Part shown: positions 42,195 to 53,167 of the stretch, piece by piece
Numbering within the stretch: the stretch's first letter is position 1
How the letters are laid out: every line of letters begins with the position of its first letter
Made by a program: the position numbers and the translations under genes
Assembly: GCF_000009765.2 (NCBI RefSeq)
Contig: NC_003155.5
Span: 3,348,001 to 3,412,000, forward strand
Reading direction: 5' to 3'
Source of the DNA: Streptomyces avermitilis MA-4680 = NBRC 14893
GTDB lineage: Bacteria > Actinomycetota > Actinomycetes > Streptomycetales > Streptomycetaceae
DNA: 64,000 bases
The notes under the pieces: model-generated
Seen by the model: only the letters and a program-made list of their open reading frames with translations
Told to the model about the DNA's origin: nothing
Databases searched by the model: none

Positions 42195-42851
42195 CTACTC
42201 CTCCGTCACGGTCGAGCGCCGGTGCCAGGCGCGCGGCGCCCGCCAGTGGAAGCGCATCGCGAGCAGCCGCAGGACGAAGGCGGTGATCACCGCGAACCCG
42301 CTGGTGAACGCGTTCAGCGCGTCGTAGTGGATACACAGGACGATCATCGTGGCGCCGACGATCGCGGGCACCGCGTACAGATCCCGGTCCCAGCGCAGCA
42401 GGGAGGGGACCTCGTTGGCGAGGACGTCGCGCAGCACACCGCCGCCGACCGCGGTGGCGAGACCGAGGGCCGCCGAGGCGGTGAGGTTGAGCCCGTAGTC
42501 GTACGCCTTCACCGTGCCGGCGACGCAGAACAGGCCGAGCCCGGCCGCGTCGAAGACGTTCACGCCGAGCTGGATGCGCTCCACCTGCGGGTGGAGGAAG
42601 AAGACGAGCAGGGCGGCGAGCAGCGGGGTGAGGAAGTACCCCAGGTCCGTGAAGGCCGCCGGGGGCACCGCCCCGATGATCAGGTCGCGCAGCAGCCCTC
42701 CGCCCAGCGCGGTGACCTCGGCGAGTACGGCGATGCCGAAGACGTCGAAGTTCTTGCGGACGGCCAGCAGGGCGCCGGAGATCGCGAAGACGAAGATGCC
42801 GATCAGGTCGAGCGTGTGCTGGACGGAGGGGCTGAACAGTTGTTGGAGCAC
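42195..42851 (-). CDS. trimeric intracellular cation channel (TRIC/UPF0126) family protein
   Basis: 218 residues from GTG 42851 (MLQQLFSPSVQHTLDLIGIFVFAISGALLAVRK). About seven membrane helices arranged as two three-helix repeats, each with the glycine-rich signature: GGGLLRDLIIGAVPPAAF and GGGVLRDVLANEVPSLL. Bacterial and archaeal TRIC homologues form K+-conducting trimers in the cytoplasmic membrane. Ion and gating are inferred. Confidence 0.9.
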   Translation of the reverse strand: MLQQLFSPSVQHTLDLIGIFVFAISGALLAVRKNFDVFGIAVLAEVTALGGGLLRDLIIGAVPPAAFTDLGYFLTPLLAALLVFFLHPQVERIQLGVNVFDAAGLGLFCVAGTVKAYDYGLNLTASAALGLATAVGGGVLRDVLANEVPSLLRWDRDLYAVPAIVGATMIVLCIHYDALNAFTSGFAVITAFVLRLLAMRFHWRAPRAWHRRSTVTEE

Positions 42852-42898
42852 CCGGACATTCTCACCTGTCAGCGGGTGTGAACCTTACAAAGCAAGGC

Positions 42899-44290
42899 TT
42901 ACAGGGTGGGCTTGCCCGTGGTGAACAGCCAGGTCTGGAAGAGGTCGTCCAGCTGTCGGCCGGAGATCCTCTCGGCGAGGCGGATGAAGTCGCCGGTGTT
43001 CGCGTTGCCGTGTTTGTGCAGCTTGGTCCAGGCGGGCAGCAGCTTGAAGAAGGCGGTGTCGCCGATGCGCTCGCGCAGCATCTGGAGCGTCATCGCGCCG
43101 CGCTGGTAGACGGCGGAGGCGAACATGGTGTCGCGCTGCGGATCGGCGACCTTGATCTGCCAGAAGGCCGCGTCGGCGGGCCGGGCGTCGTATCCGGCCC
43201 GGAACGAGTCGTGCGCCGAGCGGATGCCCTTGTGCTCGGACCACAGCCACTGGGCGTAGGTCGCGAAGCCCTCGTTGAGCCAGATGTCCTTCCAGCGCTC
43301 CACCGACACGGAGTCGCCGAACCACTGGTGGGCCAGCTCGTGCACGATGGTCGACTCGGAGCGCACGGCCGAGTACGCGGGCTTCGACTGGACCTCCAGC
43401 GAGAAGCCGGCCTGCGGCATGTCGTCGACGATCGCGCCGGTCTCCTCGAAGGGGTACGGCCCGAAGATCTGCGACCAGTAGTCGGTGGCCTCGGCGGTCA
43501 CGGCGTAGACGTCGACGGTGTTGCTGTTCGCGAGCACCGGGTCGATGGCGACGTAGACGGGCGTACCCGCGGGGGTCCGCCCCGTCTTCACGTCGAACTT
43601 GCCGATGGTCGCGGTCGCGAGATACGTCGCCATGGGCTTGCTCTCACGCCAGTGCGTGACGGTGGTGTCGCCCTTGTCGCGCGTCGATATGAGGCGCCCG
43701 TTGGAGATGCCCGTCAGGCCCTTGGGGGCCTTGATGCGGATGTCGTACGTGGCCTTGTCGGCGGGGTGGTCGCTGGACGGGAACCAGGTGGAGGCGGCGT
43801 TGGGCTCGCAGGCGACGAAGACGCCGTCCGCGGTCTTCATCCACCCGTAGTCGGAGCCGAAGACGATGGGGCCGCCGAGGGGTTGGGGGACACCGCCGTA
43901 GGTGACGGTCACCGTGAAGGTTCTGCCCTTCGGCAGCGCGCCACGCGGGGTGACGCGGATCTCGTCGCCCTCGCGCGTGAACTCGGCGCGTCTGCCGTTC
44001 ACTTCGACCTTCGTGACGTCGAGCTTCTGGAGGTCCAGGTCGAAGGAGGACAGGCGCTGGGTGGCGCGGGCCGTGAGGGTCGTACGGCCGTCGAGACGGT
44101 CGGTGTCCGGGTTGTACGCCACGTCGAGGTCGTAGTGGCGTGCGTCGTAACCGCCGTTGCCGAGCTGGGGGAAGTAGGAGTCGCCGATGCCGTCGGCGCC
44201 CGGGGTCGGGGCGGAGGAGGCGGCGATGACAAGAAAGGAGGCCGCCGCGGTCGCGAGGGCCCCCAGTCGTGCCGAACGGGAGAGTGCCAT
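42899..44290 (-). CDS. secreted M1-family zinc metallopeptidase
   Basis: 463 residues from ATG 44290 with an Ala-rich Sec signal peptide (cleavage near residue 30). M1 catalytic motif intact: His317-Glu318-x-x-His321 (VHELAHQWFGD) and the third zinc ligand Glu340 (WLNEGFATY). The aminopeptidase GAMEN motif is replaced by AGFSLEVQS, so exopeptidase specificity may differ. Without the M1 C-terminal helical domain it is shorter than E. coli PepN. Likely an extracellular peptidase, fitting its place just downstream of the peptide importer. Confidence 0.92.
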   Translation of the reverse strand: MALSRSARLGALATAAASFLVIAASSAPTPGADGIGDSYFPQLGNGGYDARHYDLDVAYNPDTDRLDGRTTLTARATQRLSSFDLDLQKLDVTKVEVNGRRAEFTREGDEIRVTPRGALPKGRTFTVTVTYGGVPQPLGGPIVFGSDYGWMKTADGVFVACEPNAASTWFPSSDHPADKATYDIRIKAPKGLTGISNGRLISTRDKGDTTVTHWRESKPMATYLATATIGKFDVKTGRTPAGTPVYVAIDPVLANSNTVDVYAVTAEATDYWSQIFGPYPFEETGAIVDDMPQAGFSLEVQSKPAYSAVRSESTIVHELAHQWFGDSVSVERWKDIWLNEGFATYAQWLWSEHKGIRSAHDSFRAGYDARPADAAFWQIKVADPQRDTMFASAVYQRGAMTLQMLRERIGDTAFFKLLPAWTKLHKHGNANTGDFIRLAERISGRQLDDLFQTWLFTTGKPTL

Positions 44291-44386
44291 GAGTCGTCCC
44301 TTCGAGCGTGTTCCGATCAGACGGACACGCCAGACTCTGCACTCTCCCGTTTAGACATGTGCATGACTTTACCAAGTCGTCATGGC

Positions 44387-45909
<1,523 letters not shown>

Positions 45910-45913
<4 letters not shown>

Positions 45914-47007
45914 AGCTTCGGCGCAATCTCTTCGGTCCAGATCCGCGTACGGTCCTCCTGCGAGAGGTGGCAGGCGGACCAGTGTCCGCCGCCGACCTGC
46001 TGCAGTTCGGGGCGCACGGTGCGGGTGACGTCGCCCTTGGGCACGTCCGCGTACGGGCAGCGGGGGTGGAAGGCGCAACCCGAGGGGACGTTGATGAGGC
46101 TCGGCGGCTGACCCTTGACCGGGATGAGCCGGTCGGACGTGTCGCGGTCGATGCGGGGCATCGAGCCGAGCAGACCCCAGGTGTACGGGTGCTGCGGCTG
46201 CTCGAAGATCTCGTCGACCGGGCCGCGCTCCACGCACCGGCCGCCGTACATCACCAGGACGTCGTCGGCGATCTCGGCGACCACGCCGAGGTCGTGGGTG
46301 ATCAGGACGACCGCGGAGCCGAACTCCTTCTGCAGATCCCGGATGAGGTCCAGGATCTGCGCCTGGACGGTCACGTCGAGCGCGGTCGTCGGCTCGTCGG
46401 CGATCAGCAGTTCGGGGTTGTTCACCAGCGCCATCGCGATCATCGCGCGCTGGCGCATACCGCCGGAGAACTCGTGCGGATAGCTGTCGACACGCTTGGC
46501 CGGCTCGGGGATGCCGACCCGGTCGAGCATCTCGACCGCACGCTTGCGCGCGACCTTCTTGCTGACGTCGTGGTGGACCCGGTACGCCTCCACGATCTGG
46601 TTGCCGATCGTGTAGTACGGGTGCATCGCGGACAGCGGGTCCTGGAAGATCATCGCCATCTCGCGGCCGCGGAGCTTGCGCACCTCGTCCGGGGCGGCGG
46701 ACACCAGTTCCTGGCCGTCGAGCCAGATCTCACCGGACATCTGCACGTTCTTGCCGCGCGCGCCGAGCCGGTGCAGACCCATGATCGCCAGCGAGGTGAC
46801 GGACTTACCCGAGCCCGACTCGCCCACGATGCTGAGGGTCTTGCCCTTCTCCACCTGGAAGCTGAGCCCGTCGACGGACTTGACCAGACCGTCGTCGGTG
46901 GGGAAGTGCACCTTGAGGTCGCGGACCTCGAGGAAGGCACGGGGCGCGTCCGAGGGCGAGCGGGTGGGCTCCCCCACGGCGGCGCCGGTCTTGGACAGTT
47001 CGGTCAC
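45910..47007 (-). CDS. peptide ABC transporter ATPase (DppD/OppD type)
   Basis: 365 residues from GTG 47007 ([18 protein letters not shown]). Walker A GESGSGKS (62-69), signature FSGGMRQRA, Walker B LLIADEP, H-loop THDLGVV, and the oligo_HPY tail with Cys ([17 protein letters not shown]). Partner of the DppF-type ATPase; the two form the nucleotide-binding dimer at the inner face of the membrane. Overlaps both neighbours by GTGA, giving tight translational coupling. Confidence 0.95.
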
Positions 47008-48011
47008 GAGAGCCTCACCCGCGGGTCGGCGGCTGCGTACAGCAGGTCCACCAGGAGATTTGCGATCACTACGAAGAAGGCGGCGAGCAGGGTGACGCCA
47101 AGGATCGGGGGCAGGTCGTTGTCCTGGATCGCCTTCACGGCGTACTCACCGACACCGTGCAGCGAGAACACCGACTCGGTGATCAGCGCACCGCCGAGCA
47201 GCAGCCCCAGGTCCATGCCGAAGACCGTGATGATCGGGGTCAGCGCGGCCCTGAGACCGTGCCGGACCACGACGTTGCGCTCGCGCAGACCCTTGGCGCG
47301 AGCCGTGCGGATGAAGTCCTCGTTCATCGTCTCCATCATGCCCGAGCGGGTCAGCCGCGCGTAGATGGCGGAGTACAGCAGAGCGAGGGAACACCACGCC
47401 GGGAAGAGCGTGTTGGCCCACTGCGCGGGATTCTCGGTGAACGGGACGTACGTACGCCCGAAGATCGGCCACTGGTAGGTGAAGAGCAGCAGCGCGAGGT
47501 TGCCCGTGAAGAACATGGGCAGCGAGACACCGGCGAGCGCGACCCCCATGAAGGTGCGGTCGAAGAACGAGCGCGGCTTGAGCGCGGAGATCACGCCGAC
47601 CGCCACACCGGACAGCAGCCACAGCACGGCCGCGCCGGCGGCCAGTGAGATCGTCACCGGAAGGCGCGAGGTGAGCTGCGGCCAGACCGCGACATGGGTC
47701 TTGAAGGAGTAACCGAAGCACGGCGCGTCACAGTGCGCCGTGGTGGGCCCCAGGTCATAGGTGGCGCCGGACACGATCCCCTTGATGAAGTGCCAGTACT
47801 GGACGTACAGGGGCTGGTCCAGACCGAGGTTGTGCTTGACGGTCGCGATGTCCGCGGCGGTGGGGCTCTTCCCGATGTACTGCTGAGCCAGTTGGTCGGC
47901 GGTCTGGCCGGCCATCCTCGGCAGCAGGAAGAAGATCGCAAAGGTGACCGCGGTGACGACCAGCAGCAGGATCACTGCCGCGAACGTCCGACGGAGGATG
48001 TACGAGATCAC
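47004..48011 (-). CDS. peptide ABC transporter permease (DppB/OppB type)
   Basis: 335 residues (MISYILRRTFAAVILLLVVTAVTFAIFFLLPRM). Six membrane helices typical of OppB, a large periplasm-side loop (about 25-135), and the EAA-type coupling motif near RTARAKGLRERNVVVRHGLRAALTPI. Pairs with the DppC-type permease encoded at the start of the operon. Its stop overlaps the next gene's GTG. Confidence 0.95.
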   Translation of the reverse strand: MISYILRRTFAAVILLLVVTAVTFAIFFLLPRMAGQTADQLAQQYIGKSPTAADIATVKHNLGLDQPLYVQYWHFIKGIVSGATYDLGPTTAHCDAPCFGYSFKTHVAVWPQLTSRLPVTISLAAGAAVLWLLSGVAVGVISALKPRSFFDRTFMGVALAGVSLPMFFTGNLALLLFTYQWPIFGRTYVPFTENPAQWANTLFPAWCSLALLYSAIYARLTRSGMMETMNEDFIRTARAKGLRERNVVVRHGLRAALTPIITVFGMDLGLLLGGALITESVFSLHGVGEYAVKAIQDNDLPPILGVTLLAAFFVVIANLLVDLLYAAADPRVRLS

Positions 48012-48025
48012 GGGGATCGGCGCTG

Positions 48026-48059
48026 GTGCCCGCGGGCCGCGAAGCCCGCGGGCACCAAT
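48026..48059 (-). terminator. 14-bp hairpin between binding-protein and permease genes
   Basis: TGGTGCCCGCGGGC (48026-48039) pairs perfectly with GCCCGCGGGCACCA (48046-48059), loop 6 nt, in the 69-nt gap after the solute-binding protein gene. Likely a partial terminator or 3'-end stabiliser that gives more binding protein than permease. Confidence 0.7.
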
Positions 48060-48080
48060 GCCTTCACCTGCCTTCCGGGG

Positions 48081-49832
48081 CTACTTCTTGGTCGAGCCGA
48101 TGTTGAGGTAGTCGTACTGACCGCTGAAGGCCGCCGTCGACACCAGGTTGGTGTACGTCGTCGGGCGGTACAGCAGGACCTTGAAGTAGGTCAGCGGAAC
48201 GAGGACCGCCTCGTCCATGGTCTTCTTGTCGATCTCGGTGTAGAGGGCGTCGCGCGCGGTCTTGTCCTCGGTACCGATCGCCTTGCCCAGCAGCGAGTTG
48301 ACGTCCTTGTTGTCGAACTGGGAGAGGTTCACGTTGCCCGAGGAACCGATGGCGCTGCCGTTCAGGACCTGCTGCAGGAAGCCGTAGCCGGACGGCCAGT
48401 CGGCGCCCCACTGCATCATGATCAGACCGAGGTTCTGCTTCTCGGTGAACTTCGGGACACCCGCGTAGTCGGTGAAGTACTTGCCCGACGGGTACTGCTT
48501 CAGGCTGGCGTCGATGCCGACCTTCTTCAGCGAGTTGATGATCGCGGTCGCCGCGTCGATCTCCTGCGGACGGTCGCTGCGCGCCGAGATGTTGGTCTTG
48601 ATCGACGACTTGCCGCAGGCCTTCAGCTGCTCCTTGGCCTTGGCCGCGTCACCCTTGTTGCCGGAGGTGGCGTAGACGTCCGACTTCTCGTAGCCCGGGA
48701 TGTCCGGCGGGAGGACGGTGGAGGCGATGTCACCGCGGATCGGGCCGCCCTCGGCGGTCTGCACCGAGACCTTGTCGATCGCGTACTGCACGGCCTTGCG
48801 GCACTCGAGCTTGTCGAACGGCTTCACCTTGGTGTTGATCGCCATGTAGACGAGACGGCCACCGTAGGTGTTGTCGGTGTTGGCCTTCTTCTCCGCGGAG
48901 TTGACGACCTGCGCCTGCGTCGCGGCCTGGACACCCGTACCACCCAGGTCGATCGCGTCGCCGGCCTGGACGTCCTTGTCGATGGTCTCGGCGTTGACCT
49001 TCAGGTTGACCACGATCTTTTCCGGGTACTGCTTGCGCAGCGGGTCCGTCTTCGGGTCCCAGTTCTCGTTGCGGACGAGGACGGCCTGCTTGCCGTCGTC
49101 GTAGCTCTGGAACTTGTACGAGCCCGAGGACACGATGCTCTTGACGTAGTCGATGCCCTTGTCCTTGGACTGGGGCACCGGAGCCGTCTGCGGCGCCGCG
49201 ACCAGGTAGTCGAACTCCTGGAAGGCGCGGTTGAGCTTGAAGACGATCGTGGTGTCGTCCGGCGTCTCGATCGACTTCAGGCCCTTGGCGCTCTTGTCCT
49301 TGTAGGGACCCTTGTACTTGTCGCCGCCCACGAGGAACTGCTGGAAGTAGTTCGGGCCGAGGGAGAGCACGTCACGCGCGAAGTTGGAGCGCTCGACGGC
49401 GTACTTGACGTCCTTCGAGGTGATCGCGGTGCCGTCCTGGTACTTCAGCCCCGAACGGAGCTTGTACGTCCAGGTCTTACCGCCGTCGCTCGGCACACCC
49501 GCGCTCGCGGCGAGGTCCGGGACCAGCTCGTTGCCCTTCTCGCCCGGGGCGGGCTTGAAGGTCATCAGCGGACGGGCGTACAGCCGGCTGAGGTTGTACA
49601 TGTACGCGTAGTACGTGTTGCCGGGGTCGAAGGAGTCCGGGACATCGGAGTACTCGTAGGTGACCGTGCCCCCCTTCTTGGTGGAGGCGTTGACGACGTC
49701 CTTGGTCGCTGCGTTGGCCCCAGCCGACTTCGAGTTGTTGTCATCCTTGTTGTCATCGGCCTTGCTGCAGCCTGCAACCAGCAGACTCGCACTGCCGATG
49801 GCCGCAATCGCGGCCAGCGCTGACCTTCGCAT
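48081..49832 (-). CDS. peptide ABC transporter substrate-binding lipoprotein (SBP_bac_5)
   Basis: 583 residues from ATG 49832 (MRRSALAAIAAIGSASLLVAGC): GGAGGGGA lies about 11 nt upstream, whereas an upstream ATG (49853) has none. Lipobox LVAGC, lipidated Cys22. SBP family 5 features: YSDVPDSFDPGNTYYAYMYN, KLRSGLKYQDGTAITSKDVKYAVER, and MQWGADWPSGYGFLQQVL. Binds peptides outside the membrane. A hairpin after the gene may raise its mRNA level. Confidence 0.95.
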   Translation of the reverse strand: MRRSALAAIAAIGSASLLVAGCSKADDNKDDNNSKSAGANAATKDVVNASTKKGGTVTYEYSDVPDSFDPGNTYYAYMYNLSRLYARPLMTFKPAPGEKGNELVPDLAASAGVPSDGGKTWTYKLRSGLKYQDGTAITSKDVKYAVERSNFARDVLSLGPNYFQQFLVGGDKYKGPYKDKSAKGLKSIETPDDTTIVFKLNRAFQEFDYLVAAPQTAPVPQSKDKGIDYVKSIVSSGSYKFQSYDDGKQAVLVRNENWDPKTDPLRKQYPEKIVVNLKVNAETIDKDVQAGDAIDLGGTGVQAATQAQVVNSAEKKANTDNTYGGRLVYMAINTKVKPFDKLECRKAVQYAIDKVSVQTAEGGPIRGDIASTVLPPDIPGYEKSDVYATSGNKGDAAKAKEQLKACGKSSIKTNISARSDRPQEIDAATAIINSLKKVGIDASLKQYPSGKYFTDYAGVPKFTEKQNLGLIMMQWGADWPSGYGFLQQVLNGSAIGSSGNVNLSQFDNKDVNSLLGKAIGTEDKTARDALYTEIDKKTMDEAVLVPLTYFKVLLYRPTTYTNLVSTAAFSGQYDYLNIGSTKK

Positions 49833-49889
49833 GATGGTCGGGTTCCCCTCCATTGTCGGAAACTTGATATGCCCTCGGAGCGGCCGGTC

Positions 49890-50888
49890 TCAGCGGCTGC
49901 GCGGGTCGAGAGCGTCGCGGAGACCGTCGCCCAGCAAGTTGAACGCCAGCACGGTCACAAAGATGGCGAGGCCAGGCACGATCATGTACTGCGGGTCCAC
50001 CTGGTAGTAGGTGACCGCTTCCCTGAGCATCCCGCCCCAGGACGCCTGCGGGGGCTGGATACCGACCCCGAGGAAGCTCAGGGACGCCTCGAAGAGAATG
50101 TTGGTCGGGATGAGCAGCGTCGAGTAGACGATGATCGGGCCGACCAGGTTCGGCAGCAGCTCCCGGAAGAGGATGTACGGACCCTTCGCGCCCATGCCGC
50201 GGGAGGCGTCGACGAACTCCCGCTCGCGCAGGGCCAGCGTCTGCCCCCGGACGATACGTCCCAGGTAGGGCCAGTTGAAGAAGCCGATGACGAAGATCAG
50301 GACGCTGAGGTGGAGCGGCAGCCCTTCCATACCGAAGGCGCCGCCCTGGAGCGTTGCGGAGATGGCGATGGCGAACAGCAGGAGGGGGAAGGCGAGGAAG
50401 GTGTCCATCAGCCGGCTGATGATCGTGTCGACCCGTCCGCCGTAGTAGCCGGCCACCACGCCGAGGATCGCGCCGATCACGTTGGACAGGATCGTGGCAC
50501 CGAACGCGACGACCAGCGAGACCCAGGAGCCCTCCAGGACGCGGGTGGCGATGTCGCGTCCGAACTTCGGCTCCACACCCAGCGGGTGGTCTCCGCTCAT
50601 GCCGCCGAAGCTTCCCTTGGGAAGGGAGGTGTTCGGGTCGATCAGGTCCTGGTTGAAGGCGTTCGGGTCAAGACCCAGCAGGGCCTGGATGGGGCGGGAG
50701 AGCACCGCGACCAGGATCAGCAGGATGACGATGACGCCGCCGACGACGGCCACCTTGTCCCTCTTGAAGCGGGACCAGGCGATCTGCCCCAGGGAACGGC
50801 CCTCGATCTGCCCCTTCTCGGCGCCGACGAGCACAGCCTCCGGCTGTGCCTCGGCTGCCGCCCCGGTGGTCTCGATCGGTGCGGTCAC
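49890..50888 (-). CDS. peptide ABC transporter permease (DppC/OppC type)
   Basis: 332 residues from GTG 50888 (VTAPIETTGAAAEAQPE), with GAGAGGGG about 11 nt upstream; the frame extends to a GTG at 50954 without a ribosome-binding site. OppC_N segment (LGQIAWSRFKRDKVAVVGGVIVILLILVAVL), six membrane helices, and the coupling motif ASRGMGAKGPYILFRELLPNL. First gene of the five-gene importer operon C-A-B-D-F, all on the minus strand. Confidence 0.94.
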   Translation of the reverse strand: MTAPIETTGAAAEAQPEAVLVGAEKGQIEGRSLGQIAWSRFKRDKVAVVGGVIVILLILVAVLSRPIQALLGLDPNAFNQDLIDPNTSLPKGSFGGMSGDHPLGVEPKFGRDIATRVLEGSWVSLVVAFGATILSNVIGAILGVVAGYYGGRVDTIISRLMDTFLAFPLLLFAIAISATLQGGAFGMEGLPLHLSVLIFVIGFFNWPYLGRIVRGQTLALREREFVDASRGMGAKGPYILFRELLPNLVGPIIVYSTLLIPTNILFEASLSFLGVGIQPPQASWGGMLREAVTYYQVDPQYMIVPGLAIFVTVLAFNLLGDGLRDALDPRSR

Positions 50889-51281
50889 AGTGACCCGACC
50901 CCTCTCGCCGGTGGTGACCGGCCTACGCCCGCCGCTGTCTGCGGCTTGGTTCACTTGCGCGCCGAGCGGCGACCGCAGATGATGCGGCCCGATCGCCCGG
51001 CTGATTCGTCGACTTTCACCAGCTCACAGAATTGAAGAATCTGTGTCTGCCTGGGGAGTCTTCAGCGAGTCGTCGATCACGTGCCAGACCTGACGACGAA
51101 AGTATGCGCAACCGTGATGATGTCAGAGGGATTCCGTTATCCGAACGCGGGGTAATAGCCTTCGGACACAGGGCAGTTGGGACACACCGGCAATATGGTG
51201 ACGAACAGGATCATCCGCCGTCATCTACGCGCGAAGAAGGCCGTGACCCACTGTGACCGCCGCCAGGGGCGCGGCAGCCGG
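50889..51281. other. gene-free interval upstream of the peptide importer
   Basis: 393 bp between the importer operon and the first SseB-like gene. It is less GC-rich than its surroundings in 51020-51230. I see no gene. It should contain the promoter of the importer operon, but no convincing -35/-10 pair or operator stood out. Confidence 0.6.
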
Positions 51282-52088
51282 TCAGTACCCGCCGCGGGCC
51301 GGCGGGTATCCGTACCCGCCCGCCGCCGGGGCCGGTGCCGGTGCCGGGGCCGCGTGGGCCTCACGGTCGTAGAAGGGACGGGCGTTGGCGCGCAGCCACA
51401 TCGCGACCGGGTCGTACGCGTCGGACATCGCGACGGTCGAGACGGGCAGTCCGTCCGGGACCGCGCCGATGGACTGCTGCATCATCCCGCGCACGGAGTC
51501 GACGGCCGGCGGCGACGTGTCGTACACATCGAGGCCGATGGCCAGATAGGGCGCGCCGAGGGCGGGCTGCACCCAGGCGCGGCGCAGTGAGCGCACGGCG
51601 GGCGTGCGGTGCGCGTTCTGCGTGAGCAGGGCGTAGAACTGGGGGACCTCGATGCCCGGTTCGGAGAGCCGGAGCGGGCCGGCCGGCTGGCGCTCCAGGC
51701 CCGTGGCGATCCGGCGCAGGTCCAGCCAGGGGATGCCGACGCCGCCGCCGGGGGCGTGCGGGTTCAGCCAGAGGCCGAAGTGGTCGGGGTAGAGGGTGCG
51801 GGCCACGTCGAGGCCGTCGACCACCTCGTACGATCTGTTCCAGCCGCTGGCCGAGAGCTCCTGGGCGGAGGTGACGCAGGGCGCGTAGCCGTAGCCGTCG
51901 ACCTCCATGTTCCCGTACTGGGCGTCGGGCGAACCGGCCTGACCGTGCCACAGCAGCATCCAGATCTGGCCGGCCGACGGGGTCGCGAGCGCACGAAGGA
52001 GCGCCTCGTAGGCGTCGTAACGCCCGGGCGTCACCTGGCGCAGCATGTGCTCGACCTGCCCGGCCGCGGCCGTGCCCGACGCGCTCAC
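51282..52088 (-). CDS. SseB-like protein (enhanced serine sensitivity family), copy 1
   Basis: 268 residues from GTG 52088 (VSASGTAAAGQVEHMLRQVTPG). The SseB pattern is seen in YEALLRALATPSAGQIWMLLWHGQ, then a second half VPQFYALLTQNAHRTPAVRSLRRAWVQP...PYLAIGLDVYD. A Pro/Ala/Gly/Tyr-rich tail follows (APAPAPAPAAGGYGYPPARGGY). In E. coli, sseB overexpression causes serine sensitivity; the mechanism is unknown. It sits next to a second SseB-like gene and close to glyA and sdaA. Confidence 0.85.
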   Translation of the reverse strand: MSASGTAAAGQVEHMLRQVTPGRYDAYEALLRALATPSAGQIWMLLWHGQAGSPDAQYGNMEVDGYGYAPCVTSAQELSASGWNRSYEVVDGLDVARTLYPDHFGLWLNPHAPGGGVGIPWLDLRRIATGLERQPAGPLRLSEPGIEVPQFYALLTQNAHRTPAVRSLRRAWVQPALGAPYLAIGLDVYDTSPPAVDSVRGMMQQSIGAVPDGLPVSTVAMSDAYDPVAMWLRANARPFYDREAHAAPAPAPAPAAGGYGYPPARGGY

Positions 52089-52232
52089 CTTCTACCGCCC
52101 CTTCGCGACAAACTCACGACAACGTCATCCCCGCTCAACACCTCGACCGAGCCATGAAACCAGCTTAAGCGGCGATCCTGACAGCGACTTGGCCCCACGT
52201 CGCCCGAGGTGTCGCCGCCGGCGGCCGGCCGG

Positions 52233-53015
52233 TCAGTACCCGTGCTGGTAGAACGGCCGCACCTGGGCCCGCATCCACTCGCCCACCGGATCCTGGGCCA
52301 CGTCCAGGAAGACCATGTTCACCGGGCGGTCCACCGGCACCCGGCCCAGCGCGCGGCCGAGGGCGTCCAGCGGGAGCGTACGGGCGTCGGCCTCCCACGA
52401 GGACAGTTCGACGCCGATGAACATCACCGGGTCGGAGGTCTCGATGGCGGCCATGCAGCGGCGGGCGCTCACCACGATGCCGGTCTCGGCGAACTCGGCT
52501 GAGGCCGCCGCGAGGAAGTCCACCGGGTCGTCCTGCCAGTCCGGCTCGAACAGCCGCACCCGGCCGCCGCTCGCGGGCCCGTCGAGAGGGGTCCGGCCGA
52601 CCCGGCACAGTTCGGCGACCGCGTCCGGCGGCAGCGGCACGCCCACCACGCCGTCCGGGTTGACCGCGATGCCGACCTGCGGCGGCAGCCCGCGCGCGAA
52701 CTCCACGGCGGGCGCGATCGTGTACGACATGTGGTTGCCGACGACCTGGCGGAACTGCTCCTCGGAGCTGAAGACCGGGACGAACGCCTGGCCGTCGAGC
52801 TCCAGCGTGGGCAGGTCGAGCGGGCCGCTGTGCGGTCCGCCCCCGCCGGGCAGCGGCACCCAGACGAAACTGTGGCCGAGGACCTCCACGATCCGGGCGC
52901 CCGTCGACGGCGACGCGGGTACGCCGAGGGACGCGGAGAGCACCTCCTCCAGTTCGTTGCCGGGCCATCCGCCGTGCGAATGGGAGTGCGGGTGCGCCTG
53001 TGCCGGGATGTCCAT
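52233..53015 (-). CDS. SseB-like protein, copy 2
   Basis: 260 residues from ATG 53015 (MDIPAQAHPHSHSHGGWPGNELEEVLSAS). A His-rich start (HPHSHSHGG) could bind metal. SseB N-domain: FVPVFSSEEQFRQVVGNHMSYTIAPAVEFARGLPPQVGIAVNPDG. C-terminal SseB half: DPVDFLAAASAEFAETGIVVSARRCMAAIETSDPVMFIGVEL. Ends YQHGY. It is a diverged partner of copy 1, 144 nt upstream on the same strand. Function unknown. Confidence 0.85.
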   Translation of the reverse strand: MDIPAQAHPHSHSHGGWPGNELEEVLSASLGVPASPSTGARIVEVLGHSFVWVPLPGGGGPHSGPLDLPTLELDGQAFVPVFSSEEQFRQVVGNHMSYTIAPAVEFARGLPPQVGIAVNPDGVVGVPLPPDAVAELCRVGRTPLDGPASGGRVRLFEPDWQDDPVDFLAAASAEFAETGIVVSARRCMAAIETSDPVMFIGVELSSWEADARTLPLDALGRALGRVPVDRPVNMVFLDVAQDPVGEWMRAQVRPFYQHGY

Positions 53016-53167
53016 CTGTCTACCGCCTGCTGTGAACCGCCGTTGAACCGCTGTTTCGGCTGGAAACAGTAGTGGGTGAGCGGGGCGCCGGGAGAGGCCG
53101 GACGGTCGGACCGCTCCCGGGGCTCGTGCTGTTGCTGCCGCTCGGGCCGGTGCGCGCGGCTGTGCGC

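Noticed and set aside
47694..49823. 709-codon open frame opposite the peptide-binding protein
   Set aside because: Antisense shadow of a clear SBP family 5 gene with lipobox.
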